DNA of 64,000 nucleotides. Source: Allostella vacuolata (GTDB lineage Bacteria; Pseudomonadota; Alphaproteobacteria; ATCC43930; Allostellaceae). How positions within the stretch are numbered: the first letter of the stretch is position 1; each line of letters opens with the position of its first letter. The stretch is taken from positions 4,427,388 through 4,491,387 of the forward strand of contig AP019702.1 in the NCBI GenBank assembly GCA_006739055.1, written 5' to 3'. Of this stretch, positions 22,049-30,202 are shown one piece after another. A program made the translations under genes and the position numbers. The notes beneath the pieces were generated by a model, which worked only from the letters and a program-made list of their open reading frames with translations, ran no database searches and was not told the origin of the DNA.

Positions 22049-23620
22049 TCAGATCTTGCGGGCGTGGCCCTGCCAGTAGTGGCTGCGGACGAGATGGCGC
22101 TGGATCTTGCCCGTCTCCATGCGCGGCAGCGAGGCGACGAAGTCGATCCGCCGCGGCACCTTGAAGTCGGCGATGCGGCCGCGGCAGAAGGCGCGGATGT
22201 CGTCGGCCAGCGCCGCCGACGGCGGGTGGCCGGGAACCAGCTGGACCGCCGCCACCACCTCCTCGCCCCATTCGTCGCTGGGGGCGCCGACCGTGGCCAC
22301 GTCCTCGATCGCCGGGTGCTGGTGCAGGACCGCGTCGATCTCGGCCGGGTAGATGTTGACCCCGCCCGAGATGATCGTCTCCGCGCTGCGGCCGGAGAGG
22401 AAGAAATAGCCCTCGGCGTCAGTGTAGCCGACATCGCCCATGGTGAACCAGTCGCCGTCCCAGGCGGCGGCCGTCTTGGCCTCGTCCTTGAAGTAGACGA
22501 AGCGCTTCTCGGGTGCCGTATAGACGAAGATGCGGCCGGACTGGCCGGGCGGCAGCGGGTGGCCGGCCGCGTCGTGGACCTCGACCCGGCACCCTTCCGC
22601 CGGGCGGCCGATGCTGCCCGGCCGCTTCAGCCATTCGTGGGAATCGATGAAGGTCCCCCCGCCTTCGGTGCCGGCATAATATTCGTAGAGCACCGGCCCC
22701 AGCCAATCGATCATCGCCTGCTTGACCTGCGGCGGACAGGGGGCCGCCCCATGCAGCACCCAGCGCAGCGACGACAGGTCGTGGCGGCGCTTCACCGCTT
22801 CCGGCAGGGCCAGCAGCCGGTGGAACATGGTCGGCACGACGTGGGTGTGGGTGATGCGGTGGCGCTCGACCAGCGCCAGGGTCTCCTCCGGCGTCCACTT
22901 GTCCATCAGGTGCACGCCGACCCCGTTGTTGAGGGGCAGCTGCAGGTTCAGGCGCAAGGGGGCGGCGTGGTAGAGGGGCCCGGTGTTGAGCGCCAGGTCC
23001 TCGCCCGGCCGGATGGCGGCCGACTTCAGGATCGCCGCCAGCAGCTCCAGCGGGGAATGGACGCGGTGGACGCCCTTGGGCCGGCCGGTGGTGCCGGAGG
23101 TATAGAGCATCGACGAGCCCAGCACCGGGTCGGCGATGTCGCCGGACGCCTCGCCCGCCAGCGCCCGGTCGTAGGATTCGAAGCCGGGGATGCCCTCGCC
23201 CAGCGCCAGCCTGGTCGCGTCGGGCAGGATCGCCGCGAGCGCGCCCGCCACGGCGGCGAAGCGCGGGTCGGCGACCAGCACCTTGGCCTCGCAGTCGCGC
23301 ACCACATAGGCCGCCTCGTCGGCGACCATGTGCCAGTTGAGCGGCGTCACCCGGAAGCCGGCCCGCAGGCCGGCATAGATGACCTCGACGAATTCCGGCC
23401 GGTTCGGGGCCAGCAGCGCGATCGCGTCGCCCGCCTTCAGCCCGCGCCCGCGCAGGAAGCGGACCAGCTGGTTGCAGGCCTGGTTCAGCTCGCCATAGGT
23501 CCGCCGCCCGAGCGGCCCGTCGATCGCCAGACGCCCCGGCGCCGCGGCCGCATGGACGGCGATCTGCATGCCGACGGCGGCGGCTGCGGCCGGTGTCCGG
23601 AGTATCGGATTATCGTTCAT
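22049..23620 (-). CDS. AMP-dependent acyl-CoA synthetase
   Basis: The 523-residue protein is a full adenylate-forming ligase. It has the P-loop-like SSMLYTSGTTGRPKGVHR, YYAGTEGGG (A5), GDWFTMGDVGYTDAEG (A7), LSGRSAETIISGGVNIYPAE (A8) and the catalytic lysine in METGKIQRHL (A10). The substrate is not predictable. A plausible start is the ATG at 23620 (MNDNPILRTPA). It is followed by the phosphonopyruvate hydrolase gene. REP-like repeats lie immediately upstream. Confidence 0.92.
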   Translation of the reverse strand: MNDNPILRTPAAAAAVGMQIAVHAAAAPGRLAIDGPLGRRTYGELNQACNQLVRFLRGRGLKAGDAIALLAPNRPEFVEVIYAGLRAGFRVTPLNWHMVADEAAYVVRDCEAKVLVADPRFAAVAGALAAILPDATRLALGEGIPGFESYDRALAGEASGDIADPVLGSSMLYTSGTTGRPKGVHRVHSPLELLAAILKSAAIRPGEDLALNTGPLYHAAPLRLNLQLPLNNGVGVHLMDKWTPEETLALVERHRITHTHVVPTMFHRLLALPEAVKRRHDLSSLRWVLHGAAPCPPQVKQAMIDWLGPVLYEYYAGTEGGGTFIDSHEWLKRPGSIGRPAEGCRVEVHDAAGHPLPPGQSGRIFVYTAPEKRFVYFKDEAKTAAAWDGDWFTMGDVGYTDAEGYFFLSGRSAETIISGGVNIYPAEIDAVLHQHPAIEDVATVGAPSDEWGEEVVAAVQLVPGHPPSAALADDIRAFCRGRIADFKVPRRIDFVASLPRMETGKIQRHLVRSHYWQGHARKI

Positions 23621-23712
23621 GGACCGCCCTCCCAGCGGCCCGGCCATTGTGCTCGGGCGGGCGGGCGGGAGGCAAGGGAGGTGGTGCGCGAGGATGCCCC
23701 GCAGGACGACTG

Positions 23713-23973
23713 CCAAAGCGTCCCCCGACTTCGCTCGGGATGAGTTCTCGCCGATGGTCCGACCCGCCGGGAATGAAACCGCCGGCGGCTGCCGAATGGA
23801 GCATTGGCCGACGGCCAAAGCGCCCTTCGACTGCGCTCAGGGTGAGGAAATTTCCATTATTCCACAAATACTTCCGCCAAATTGAGACGGCCCTCATCCC
23901 GAGCGTAGTCCCACAAGCCGTTGGGCCAATGGAGATGCCCCTCATCCTGAGCGCAGTCGAAGGACGCTTTGGC
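23713..23973. repeat. Cluster of four REP-like units forming inverted pairs
   Basis: Four units of about 32-36 bp share a core like CCAAAGCG-YCC-TTCGACTGCGCTC. Unit 1 is at 23713-23744, unit 2 at 23815-23847, and units 3 (23892-23926) and 4 (23938-23973) are in inverted orientation. Units 2 and 4 are near-perfect inverted copies (about three differences in 36 bases) around a 90-bp centre. Unit 4 ends directly at the stop of the GIY-YIG gene. A related pair occurs at 42297-42399. The region has no other gene. Confidence 0.8.
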
Positions 23974-24267
23974 CTATCCGTCTCTCCCTCGCGCCAGCGC
24001 CTTGAGCCTGGGCCAATCACTCGCGATCAAGGCTTCCTTCTTGGCCCGGCTCCAGCCCTTGAGCCGACGCTCCGCCGCGACTGCGTCGACGATGCGCTGG
24101 AACGTCTCGTGGTAGACCAGAACAACCGGCCGCCGTCGCGCCGTATATCCGTCGAACGTCCCGACATTGTGCTCTGCCACGCGAACCTCGATCGACCCGC
24201 GGGTGCTCCAGACGTAGTAGCTGCCGTCCGCACAGCGCAGGATGTAGACCGTCGCCGCGTCCTCCAC
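23974..24267 (-). CDS. Small GIY-YIG nuclease-domain protein (UPF0213-like)
   Basis: The 97-residue protein has the compact single-domain layout. VYILRCADGSYYVWST replaces the usual GIY...YIG block, the Arg-containing helix is SIEVRVAEHN, and the C-terminal ERRLKGWSRAKKEALI is typical of the subfamily. The Gly normally found in the YVG part is Trp here (YYVWST), which may impair catalysis. The stop codon abuts a REP-like unit. Confidence 0.85.
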   Translation of the reverse strand: MEDAATVYILRCADGSYYVWSTRGSIEVRVAEHNVGTFDGYTARRRPVVLVYHETFQRIVDAVAAERRLKGWSRAKKEALIASDWPRLKALARGRDG

Positions 24268-24289
24268 GGCGACGGTCCGTACGCAATGC

Positions 24290-25300
24290 TCACTTGGTCT
24301 TCGGCTGGGTCATCTTGATCGACTTGTCGAGGAACTCGTTGGTGTAGACCGTCTTCACGTCGAACGGCTTGTCGAGCTTGAAGTAGGTCGAGGCGAGTTC
24401 GTAGTCGGCCGCCATGCGGGCGTCGTCATGCCAGCCGAGCGCCACGTTGCGCGACGTCTCGTCGCTCATCAGCACCGTGACCAGCTCCCAGTTGGTGGTC
24501 TCGTTGTCGACCTTCAGCGCGCCGTTCGCCTCCACCAGGGCGGCGACGCAGGGCTTGGGGTCGGCGACGCAGTCGGCGAAGGCCCGCTGCGTCACGCCGA
24601 CGAAGTCCGCCACCAGCTTCTTGTTGGCGGCCAGGTACTTGGCGTTGACCAGGATCGAGTTGCCGTAGGGATTCACGCCGACATCGCGCCAGGCCACGAA
24701 GCCCATGTCGTCGCCCAGCTCGCGCTGGAAGATGTGGTGGATGTTGTAGAACGAGGTGGTGGCGTCGATCGCCTTGGACTTCAGGGCCGCCAGCTTGCCG
24801 TTGGCGTCGATGTTGACCCAGGTGACGCTGGCCGGGTCGATGCCGGCCCCCTTGGCCAGCGCCGGGAAGACGACGCGGGCGGCGTCGCCCGGCGGGTTGC
24901 CGATCTTCTTGCCGGCCAGGTCCTTGGCCGACTTGATGCCGGAGCTCTTCAGCCAGTAGAGGCCCTGGGGCGAGTTGGCATAGACGTTCATCACCGCCAC
25001 CGTCTCGGCCCCCTTGCCGCGGGCGATGAGGGCGGCCCCCATGTCGGCCAGCACCAGCGGGCTGGCGCCGGCGGCGCCGCGCTGGATGGCGACGGCCGAG
25101 CCCTTGCCGGGCTGGATGTCGAGGTCGATGCCGACCGCCTCGTACCGCTTCATCTTGCGGGCGAAATAGTAGGGCGCATGGTCGCCGCCCGGCACCCAGT
25201 TGAGGAAGAATTCCACCTTCTCCAGCTTCTGGGCCACGGCCGGGCCGGCAATGCCGGCAAGCGCGATGGCCATAGCCGTCGCGGTCGCGAGGGTCCGCAT
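24290..25300 (-). CDS. NMT1/THI5-type ABC transporter substrate-binding protein
   Basis: The 336-residue protein has a signal peptide (MRTLATATAMAIALAGIAGP, cut near VAQ). The periplasmic binding fold has hallmarks such as VEFFLNWVPGGDHAPYYFAR and GNPPGDAARVVFPALAK. It is divergent from a TetR gene whose promoter carries the palindrome GTAACCGGTTGGTTAC. No permease is adjacent; the matching permease and ATPase appear to be those at 35.3-36.8 kb, whose operon has the same palindrome. The ligand is unknown. Confidence 0.88.
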   Translation of the reverse strand: MRTLATATAMAIALAGIAGPAVAQKLEKVEFFLNWVPGGDHAPYYFARKMKRYEAVGIDLDIQPGKGSAVAIQRGAAGASPLVLADMGAALIARGKGAETVAVMNVYANSPQGLYWLKSSGIKSAKDLAGKKIGNPPGDAARVVFPALAKGAGIDPASVTWVNIDANGKLAALKSKAIDATTSFYNIHHIFQRELGDDMGFVAWRDVGVNPYGNSILVNAKYLAANKKLVADFVGVTQRAFADCVADPKPCVAALVEANGALKVDNETTNWELVTVLMSDETSRNVALGWHDDARMAADYELASTYFKLDKPFDVKTVYTNEFLDKSIKMTQPKTK

Positions 25301-25419
25301 GTTCGATCCTCCCTGTTCACGCATGATCCGGTCCGGCCCGCGCCTCCCGTCCGCCCGGCCCCGCGGACCATCGGCCGCAGGGCCGAAGCTCGCCAAGGGG
25401 GCGCGTTTCCGGTAACGCT

Positions 25420-25435
25420 GTAACCGGTTGGTTAC
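25420..25435. promoter_or_regulatory. TetR-type operator, copy 1
   Basis: GTAACCGGTTGGTTAC is an inverted repeat with 6-bp arms and a 4-bp centre. It lies 16 bp before the regulator's GTG start and 120 bp before the divergent binding-protein gene. The same arms occur at 34457-34472, upstream of the dioxygenase/ABC operon. Confidence 0.75.
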
Positions 25436-25451
25436 CGGACGGTATTCGCGC

Positions 25452-26132
25452 GTGTCGCCCCCTGTCAATCGAAGCGCCCCCGCCGCCGCCGTGCCGCCGC
25501 CTGCGGCCGGCGGCAGGCGCCCCCGCGACCCGGAGGAGACGCGCGCCCGCCTGCTGGAGGCGGCGTCGACCGAATTCTCCCTCAAGGGGCTGGGGGGCGC
25601 CCGGGTCGACGCCATCGCGCTCGGCGCCGGGGCCAACAAGCGGATGATCTACCATTACTTCGGCAGCAAGGCCGGCCTCTACCTGGCCGTGCTGGAGCAG
25701 GCCTACGACCGCATCCGCGGCCATGAGCGGGCGCTGGCGGTGGAGGACTGCCCGCCGGCCGAGGGCATTGCCCGGCTCGTCGCCTACAACTTCGCCTTCT
25801 GCCGCGACAACCCGGACTTCATGCACCTGCTGGCGAACGAGAACCTGCACCGCGCCCGCCACCTGGTGAAATCGGCCAAGGTGCGGCAGGTCAACCTGCC
25901 GGTCATCGACACCATCGGCCGGCTGCTGGCCCGCGGCGAGGCCGAGGGCGTCTTTCGCCCCGGCGTCGATCCGCTCGACCTCTACATCACCATCGCCGCG
26001 CTGGGGTATTTCTACTTCTCGAACATCCACACGCTCTCCGTGGTGTTCGGCCGCGACCTGGCCCAGCCGGCCACGGTCGCCGCGCGCTCCGACCTCCATG
26101 TCGATTTGGTGCTGCGCTACCTGCGCCCCTGA
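25452..26132 (+). CDS. TetR-family transcriptional regulator
   Basis: The 226-residue protein has a Pro/Ala-rich lead (about 20 residues), then a TetR HTH: TRARLLEAASTEFSLKGLGG, VDAIALGAGANKRMIYHYFG and SKAGLYLAVL. It has a long ligand-binding C-terminus. I use the GTG at 25452, because the TTG at 25428 is inside the palindrome. It probably represses itself and the divergent binding-protein gene, and, from the shared palindrome, the operon at 34.5 kb. Confidence 0.88.
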   Translation: MSPPVNRSAPAAAVPPPAAGGRRPRDPEETRARLLEAASTEFSLKGLGGARVDAIALGAGANKRMIYHYFGSKAGLYLAVLEQAYDRIRGHERALAVEDCPPAEGIARLVAYNFAFCRDNPDFMHLLANENLHRARHLVKSAKVRQVNLPVIDTIGRLLARGEAEGVFRPGVDPLDLYITIAALGYFYFSNIHTLSVVFGRDLAQPATVAARSDLHVDLVLRYLRP

Positions 26133-26139
26133 GGGCGCC

Positions 26140-26877
26140 TCAGACTTCCAGCTCCAGCCCGTCCTCGGCCAGCAGGACGCCGTCCGGCGGCGCCCGGCCC
26201 AGCATGTCCGGCGAGAAATGGGTCAGCACGACCCGGCGCGCGCCGATCGCCGGCAGGTGGGCGGCAAGCGTCGCCCAGTCCAGATGGTACTTGACCCGCC
26301 GGTCGTGGAAATAGGCCTCGGCGACGAACAGGTCGGCATCGCGGGCGGCCGGCACGATCGCATCGACCCACTCGGTGTCGCCCGTGTAGGTCACGATCTT
26401 GCCGTCGACGGCGACGCGCAGCGCGTAGGGCGGCGCGCCGCACCAGTGCAGCATCTCGAACGGAGTCACGGCGATCGCCCCGATCCCGGTCGGCCGGCCG
26501 GGCGGCAGTTCCACCACCTCGACCGGAAATGGCCGCTGCACGCTGGAGGAGCCGGGGAACAGCACCTCCATCGCCTCGGCCAGGCGGTTCTCCAGGCCGG
26601 GCGGGCCGGCGATCACCAGCGGCCGCGTCCGCCGGCTCACGAGCTGCGCGTCGAGCAGGAAGAAGGGCAGACCGCCGAAATGGTCGCCATGCAGATGGGT
26701 GACCAGCACCGCGTCGATCGTGTTGGGATCGACCCCGAAGCGCCGGATGGCGATCATCGACGAGGCGCCGCAGTCGATCAGGAACCGCGCCGACGGCGCG
26801 GTCACCAGGAAGCAGGTCTGGAAGCGCCCGCCGGAGCCGAAGGCGTCGCCGCAGCCGAGGAAGCGGAACCGCACCAT
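26140..26877 (-). CDS. Metallo-beta-lactamase fold hydrolase
   Basis: The 245-residue protein has the metal motif THLHGDHFGG (His61, His63, Asp65, His66), FLIDCGAS before it, GDTEWVD and the C-terminal VVLTHFSPDM. This is close to RNase Z-like or cyclic-phosphodiesterase-type MBL proteins. It follows the serine hydrolase gene by nine bases on the same strand, so the two are probably co-transcribed. Its stop is eight bases from the convergent TetR gene. Confidence 0.88.
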   Translation of the reverse strand: MVRFRFLGCGDAFGSGGRFQTCFLVTAPSARFLIDCGASSMIAIRRFGVDPNTIDAVLVTHLHGDHFGGLPFFLLDAQLVSRRTRPLVIAGPPGLENRLAEAMEVLFPGSSSVQRPFPVEVVELPPGRPTGIGAIAVTPFEMLHWCGAPPYALRVAVDGKIVTYTGDTEWVDAIVPAARDADLFVAEAYFHDRRVKYHLDWATLAAHLPAIGARRVVLTHFSPDMLGRAPPDGVLLAEDGLELEV

Positions 26878-26886
26878 GGCGGCGTC

Positions 26887-28479
26887 TCAGTCCACCCGGT
26901 CGAAGCGCAGATTGCGGATCCTGGGGCTCGATACCCGCAGGCCGGCGACCCGGCCCTGGCCGTCGCGCTCGACCTCGGCGACGAAGGTCGAGTTCATCCA
27001 GCGATTGGGCGCCGACACCTCGATGATGCCGGGGGCCACCGCCTCCACCGGCCAGGGGCCGGCAGCGGCCAGGGGCCCGCGGGTGCGCACCGCCAGCCCG
27101 TCCGCCGTCGGCGCCACCACCCAATCGGTGTCGAGTTCGCGGGCATGGTAGCGGCCGGCCAGCCCGTCGGGCAGCGGCGCCGGTACCACCCGCGACAGGC
27201 GCACGATGCGGCCTGCCCCGGTGTCGGCCAGGACCTGGTCGCCATCGGCCCGGACCGCCAGCTCGAAGGCGCCGCGATAGGCGCGCATCCAGCCGTCGGC
27301 AGCCGGCTGGAAGGCGTAGCCGACGCCGTTGGAGCGGCCCGCCAGGCCGCCGTCGGCCGGCGACAGCTCCAGCACCATCAGTCCCTCGGCGTCGAGCCAG
27401 CGGCCGGCAAGCCGGTCGAGCCCGGCCGGCGCCGCCGGCTCCGGCGGCAACCCCTCCTCCGCGAGCGTCGCGGCCGCGGCGGCGCGGGCGAGGCGATAGG
27501 GGTCGATCGCATCGACGTTGGCGATGACGACCACCGCCAGGTCGCGCTCGGGGATGCGCAGGAACTCGGTCCGGTAGCCGGGCCACAGGCCGCCATGGCC
27601 GACCGTGCGGGCGCCGCGCCAGGTGCCGACCTCCAGCCCGCGGGCATAGGGGTGCCAGCCGCCGCCGGTCAGCGGCAGCTCGGTCTGCATCGCCTGCACC
27701 AGGTGCGCCATGCCGGCCAGCGGCCGGTCATAGTGCCGGGCCCAGCGCAGCAGGTCGTCCAGCGTCGACACCATGCCGCCCTCGCCCACCGTCGGGTAGG
27801 CCTGGACGGCGCGGATGACGGTCCCGTCCGGCTGCCGCAGGTAGGGGGTGGCGAGCCGCGGCACCACCGTCATCGGGTCGCGCACCAGGCGGGTCGCGTT
27901 CATGCCGATGGGCGCGAAGAAGCGGCGCTCGAACACCTCTTCCAGCGGCCGCCCCTCGATCTTCTCGACGATCAGGCCGAGCAGCAGGAAGTTGGTGTTG
28001 CTGTAGAGGAAGCGGCTGCCGGGCGGGAAGTTGAGCCCGTCGGCGCGCGCGATCGCCGCGAGCAGGTCGGCCTCGGACGCCGGCCGGTCGAGGCCCATGC
28101 CGCCCCAGCGGGTCAGCTCCAGATAGTCGCGCAGGCCGCTGACATTGTGCATCAGGTGGCGCAGCGTCACCGGCGTGCCGTAGTCGGGCAGCCAGGGCAG
28201 GTGCGCCTGCACCGGGTCGTCGATGCCGAGCCGGCCCTCGAGCGCCAGGGCCAGCGTCGCCCCGGTGGTGAACTGCTTGGTGACCGAGGCGATGCGGAAG
28301 ACGGTGCCGGGGTCGATCGCCACCCCGTGCTCGATGCTGGCCTGACCGTAGCCGCGGCGCAGCAGGATCTCGCCGCCGCGGACGATGCCGATGACGCAGC
28401 CGGGCGAGCCGGCCTTGGTCCAGGGCTGCACGAGGCGATCGATCCGCCCTTCCAGGGCGAGCGCTGCGGATGTCGGCAT
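26887..28479 (-). CDS. Class C beta-lactamase-family serine hydrolase
   Basis: The 530-residue protein has a serine-hydrolase domain with the motifs SVTK (Ser65, Lys68), YSN (in FLYSNTNFLLLG) and HGG (in TVGHGGLWPGYR). A C-terminal beta-rich region of about 190 residues follows, as in D-aminopeptidase-type members. Substrates may be D-amino peptides or esters; there is no clear signal peptide from the ATG at 28479. An earlier ATG at 28524 is possible. Confidence 0.88.
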   Translation of the reverse strand: MPTSAALALEGRIDRLVQPWTKAGSPGCVIGIVRGGEILLRRGYGQASIEHGVAIDPGTVFRIASVTKQFTTGATLALALEGRLGIDDPVQAHLPWLPDYGTPVTLRHLMHNVSGLRDYLELTRWGGMGLDRPASEADLLAAIARADGLNFPPGSRFLYSNTNFLLLGLIVEKIEGRPLEEVFERRFFAPIGMNATRLVRDPMTVVPRLATPYLRQPDGTVIRAVQAYPTVGEGGMVSTLDDLLRWARHYDRPLAGMAHLVQAMQTELPLTGGGWHPYARGLEVGTWRGARTVGHGGLWPGYRTEFLRIPERDLAVVVIANVDAIDPYRLARAAAAATLAEEGLPPEPAAPAGLDRLAGRWLDAEGLMVLELSPADGGLAGRSNGVGYAFQPAADGWMRAYRGAFELAVRADGDQVLADTGAGRIVRLSRVVPAPLPDGLAGRYHARELDTDWVVAPTADGLAVRTRGPLAAAGPWPVEAVAPGIIEVSAPNRWMNSTFVAEVERDGQGRVAGLRVSSPRIRNLRFDRVD

Positions 28480-28554
28480 CGGGGGACTCTCGGGCTTCGG
28501 TGGGGTGGCCAAGGCTAGCCGCATCGCGGCCGAACGGATAGGCCATCCCCTCGA

Positions 28555-29361
28555 TCATCGTCCGGAATGACGCTCCGCCATGTAGCGCGCGGGCGAGGTG
28601 CCGAGCGCCTTGCGGAACATGGTGACGAAGCTTGGCACGCTCTCATAGCCGAGGTCGGCGGCAACCTGCTGGATCGAGGCGCCCCCGGCCAGCCACTGCA
28701 CCGCCCGCACGACGCAGAGCTGCTGGCGCCAGCGACCCAGGCTCATGCCGGTCTCCCGGCCGATCCGCCGTTCCAGCGTCCGCTCGCTCATGCCGGCGCG
28801 CTTCGCCCAGGCGGCCAGGGACGCCCGGTCGGCCGGCCGGGCCATCATCCGCTCGAGGAGGCCGCGCAGGCGCGGGTCGGCCGGCATCGGCAGATGCAGC
28901 CGCTCGACCGGCGCCACGGCAAGCTCGTCCAGCAGCACCGCCAGCAGGCGGCCGTTCGCCCCGCCTTCCTCGTAGAGGAGCGGCAGGCTCGCCGCGCGCG
29001 CCATCAGCTCGCGCAGCAGCGGCGTCACCGCGATCGCGCAGCAGCGTGCGGGCAGGCCGGCGGCCAGGCCCGGATCGACGAACGCGTCGTAGCCTTCCAG
29101 CGCACCGGCCGCCTTGATGGCGTGCGCCGCCCCGCCCGGGATCCAGATGGCGCTGCGCGGCGGCACGACCCAGAGGCCGCCCTCCACCTCGCAGCTGAGC
29201 GCGCCCTGCTGCACCAGCATCAGCTGGGCCTTCGCATGGCGGTGGAAGCCGAGCTCGATTGCCGCACTCTTCGTCGCGATGCCGTAGGCCACGACGGGCC
29301 GCGGCACCGCGTCGGGCTCGATCCAGTCGGTCGGGTCGGACAGGTCGTTCAGCAAGGGCAT
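28555..29361 (-). CDS. AraC-family transcriptional regulator
   Basis: The 268-residue protein has an N-terminal cupin (ELGFHRHAKAQLMLVQQG, then IWIPGGAAHAIKA) and a C-terminal double HTH (ASLAAWAKRAGMSERTLERR; IQQVAADLGYESVPSFVTMF). The RKALGTSPARYMAER end is typical. It is divergent from an O-methyltransferase gene 96 bp away, which it probably regulates. Confidence 0.92.
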   Translation of the reverse strand: MPLLNDLSDPTDWIEPDAVPRPVVAYGIATKSAAIELGFHRHAKAQLMLVQQGALSCEVEGGLWVVPPRSAIWIPGGAAHAIKAAGALEGYDAFVDPGLAAGLPARCCAIAVTPLLRELMARAASLPLLYEEGGANGRLLAVLLDELAVAPVERLHLPMPADPRLRGLLERMMARPADRASLAAWAKRAGMSERTLERRIGRETGMSLGRWRQQLCVVRAVQWLAGGASIQQVAADLGYESVPSFVTMFRKALGTSPARYMAERHSGR

Positions 29362-29457
29362 GGCGGTATTGAATAACACTCTGCCCCGGCTTCGCAATGA
29401 CGCCAGGCCGGGCATCCCCTATCCCTGGTCGCCGTCGATGCCTGGAAAGGAAGAGGG

Positions 29458-30153
29458 ATGAATTCGCTGCTGTCCGCGCCCGTCGCGCAAACGCTGGATC
29501 GGCTGCACCGGGACGCCGCGGCGGCGGACCAGGCCTATATTGCCGCGATCATGGCCAGCATGGCGGCGACCGGCACCACGCTGGAGCAGGAGGCGGCCCG
29601 GCTGATGCTCGAGGAACGCCGCGACTACCGGGCGACCTACAGCGACCTGGCGGACAATTTCCTCGCCGTCTCGCCGACCTTCGGCCGCTTCCTCTACATG
29701 CTCGCCCGCGCCCGCCGGGCGACGCGGATCGTCGAGTTCGGCACGTCGATGGGCGTCTCGACGATCTATCTCGCCGCCGCCCTGCGCGACAATGGCGGCG
29801 GCCGGCTGATCGGCTCCGAGCTGGAGCCGGCCAAGGCGGCGCGGGCCCGCGCCAACCTCCAGGCGGCGGGCCTGGGCGACCTGGTCGATGTCCGCGCGGG
29901 CGACGCGCTGCGGACGCTGGGCGATGTCGGCGGCCCGGTCGACCTGGTGCTGCTCGACGGCGCCTGGTCGCTCTACCTGCCGGTGCTGCGGCTGGTCGAG
30001 CCCCATCTCGCTCCGGGGGCGGCGATCCTCGGCGAGAACGCCTTCGACCAGGCCTATCTGGACCACGTCCGGAACCCGGCGAACGGCTACCTGTCGCAGC
30101 CGCTTCCGGTCGACGAAGGACGCGGCAACGAGTTCACCGTCCGGACCGGATAG
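29458..30153 (+). CDS. SAM-dependent O-methyltransferase
   Basis: The 231-residue protein is a class I methyltransferase of the caffeoyl-CoA/catechol type. It has IVEFGTSMGVSTIYLAAAL (motif I), GRLIGSELEPAKAARARANL, VDLVLLDGAW and a C-terminal AILGENAFD. The substrate is unknown. The divergent AraC gene suggests inducible expression. Confidence 0.88.
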   Translation: MNSLLSAPVAQTLDRLHRDAAAADQAYIAAIMASMAATGTTLEQEAARLMLEERRDYRATYSDLADNFLAVSPTFGRFLYMLARARRATRIVEFGTSMGVSTIYLAAALRDNGGGRLIGSELEPAKAARARANLQAAGLGDLVDVRAGDALRTLGDVGGPVDLVLLDGAWSLYLPVLRLVEPHLAPGAAILGENAFDQAYLDHVRNPANGYLSQPLPVDEGRGNEFTVRTG

Positions 30154-30168
30154 AGGACGCAGGAACGA

Positions 30169-30195
30169 GGCCGGCGCGTCCAGCCCGCGCCGGCC
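30169..30195. terminator. Hairpin between convergent genes
   Basis: GGCCGGCGCG (30169-30178) pairs perfectly with CGCGCCGGCC (30186-30195) around a 7-nt loop. It lies between the stops of the O-methyltransferase and the TonB receptor genes and could end both transcripts. There is no T-run. Confidence 0.55.
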
Positions 30196-30202
30196 CCGCT
30201 TG

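Noticed and set aside
26098-28518. 806-residue plus-strand frame across the MBL and serine-hydrolase genes
   Set aside because: Sequence is low-complexity His/Arg/Gln/Gly shadow; the minus-strand genes have clear catalytic motifs.
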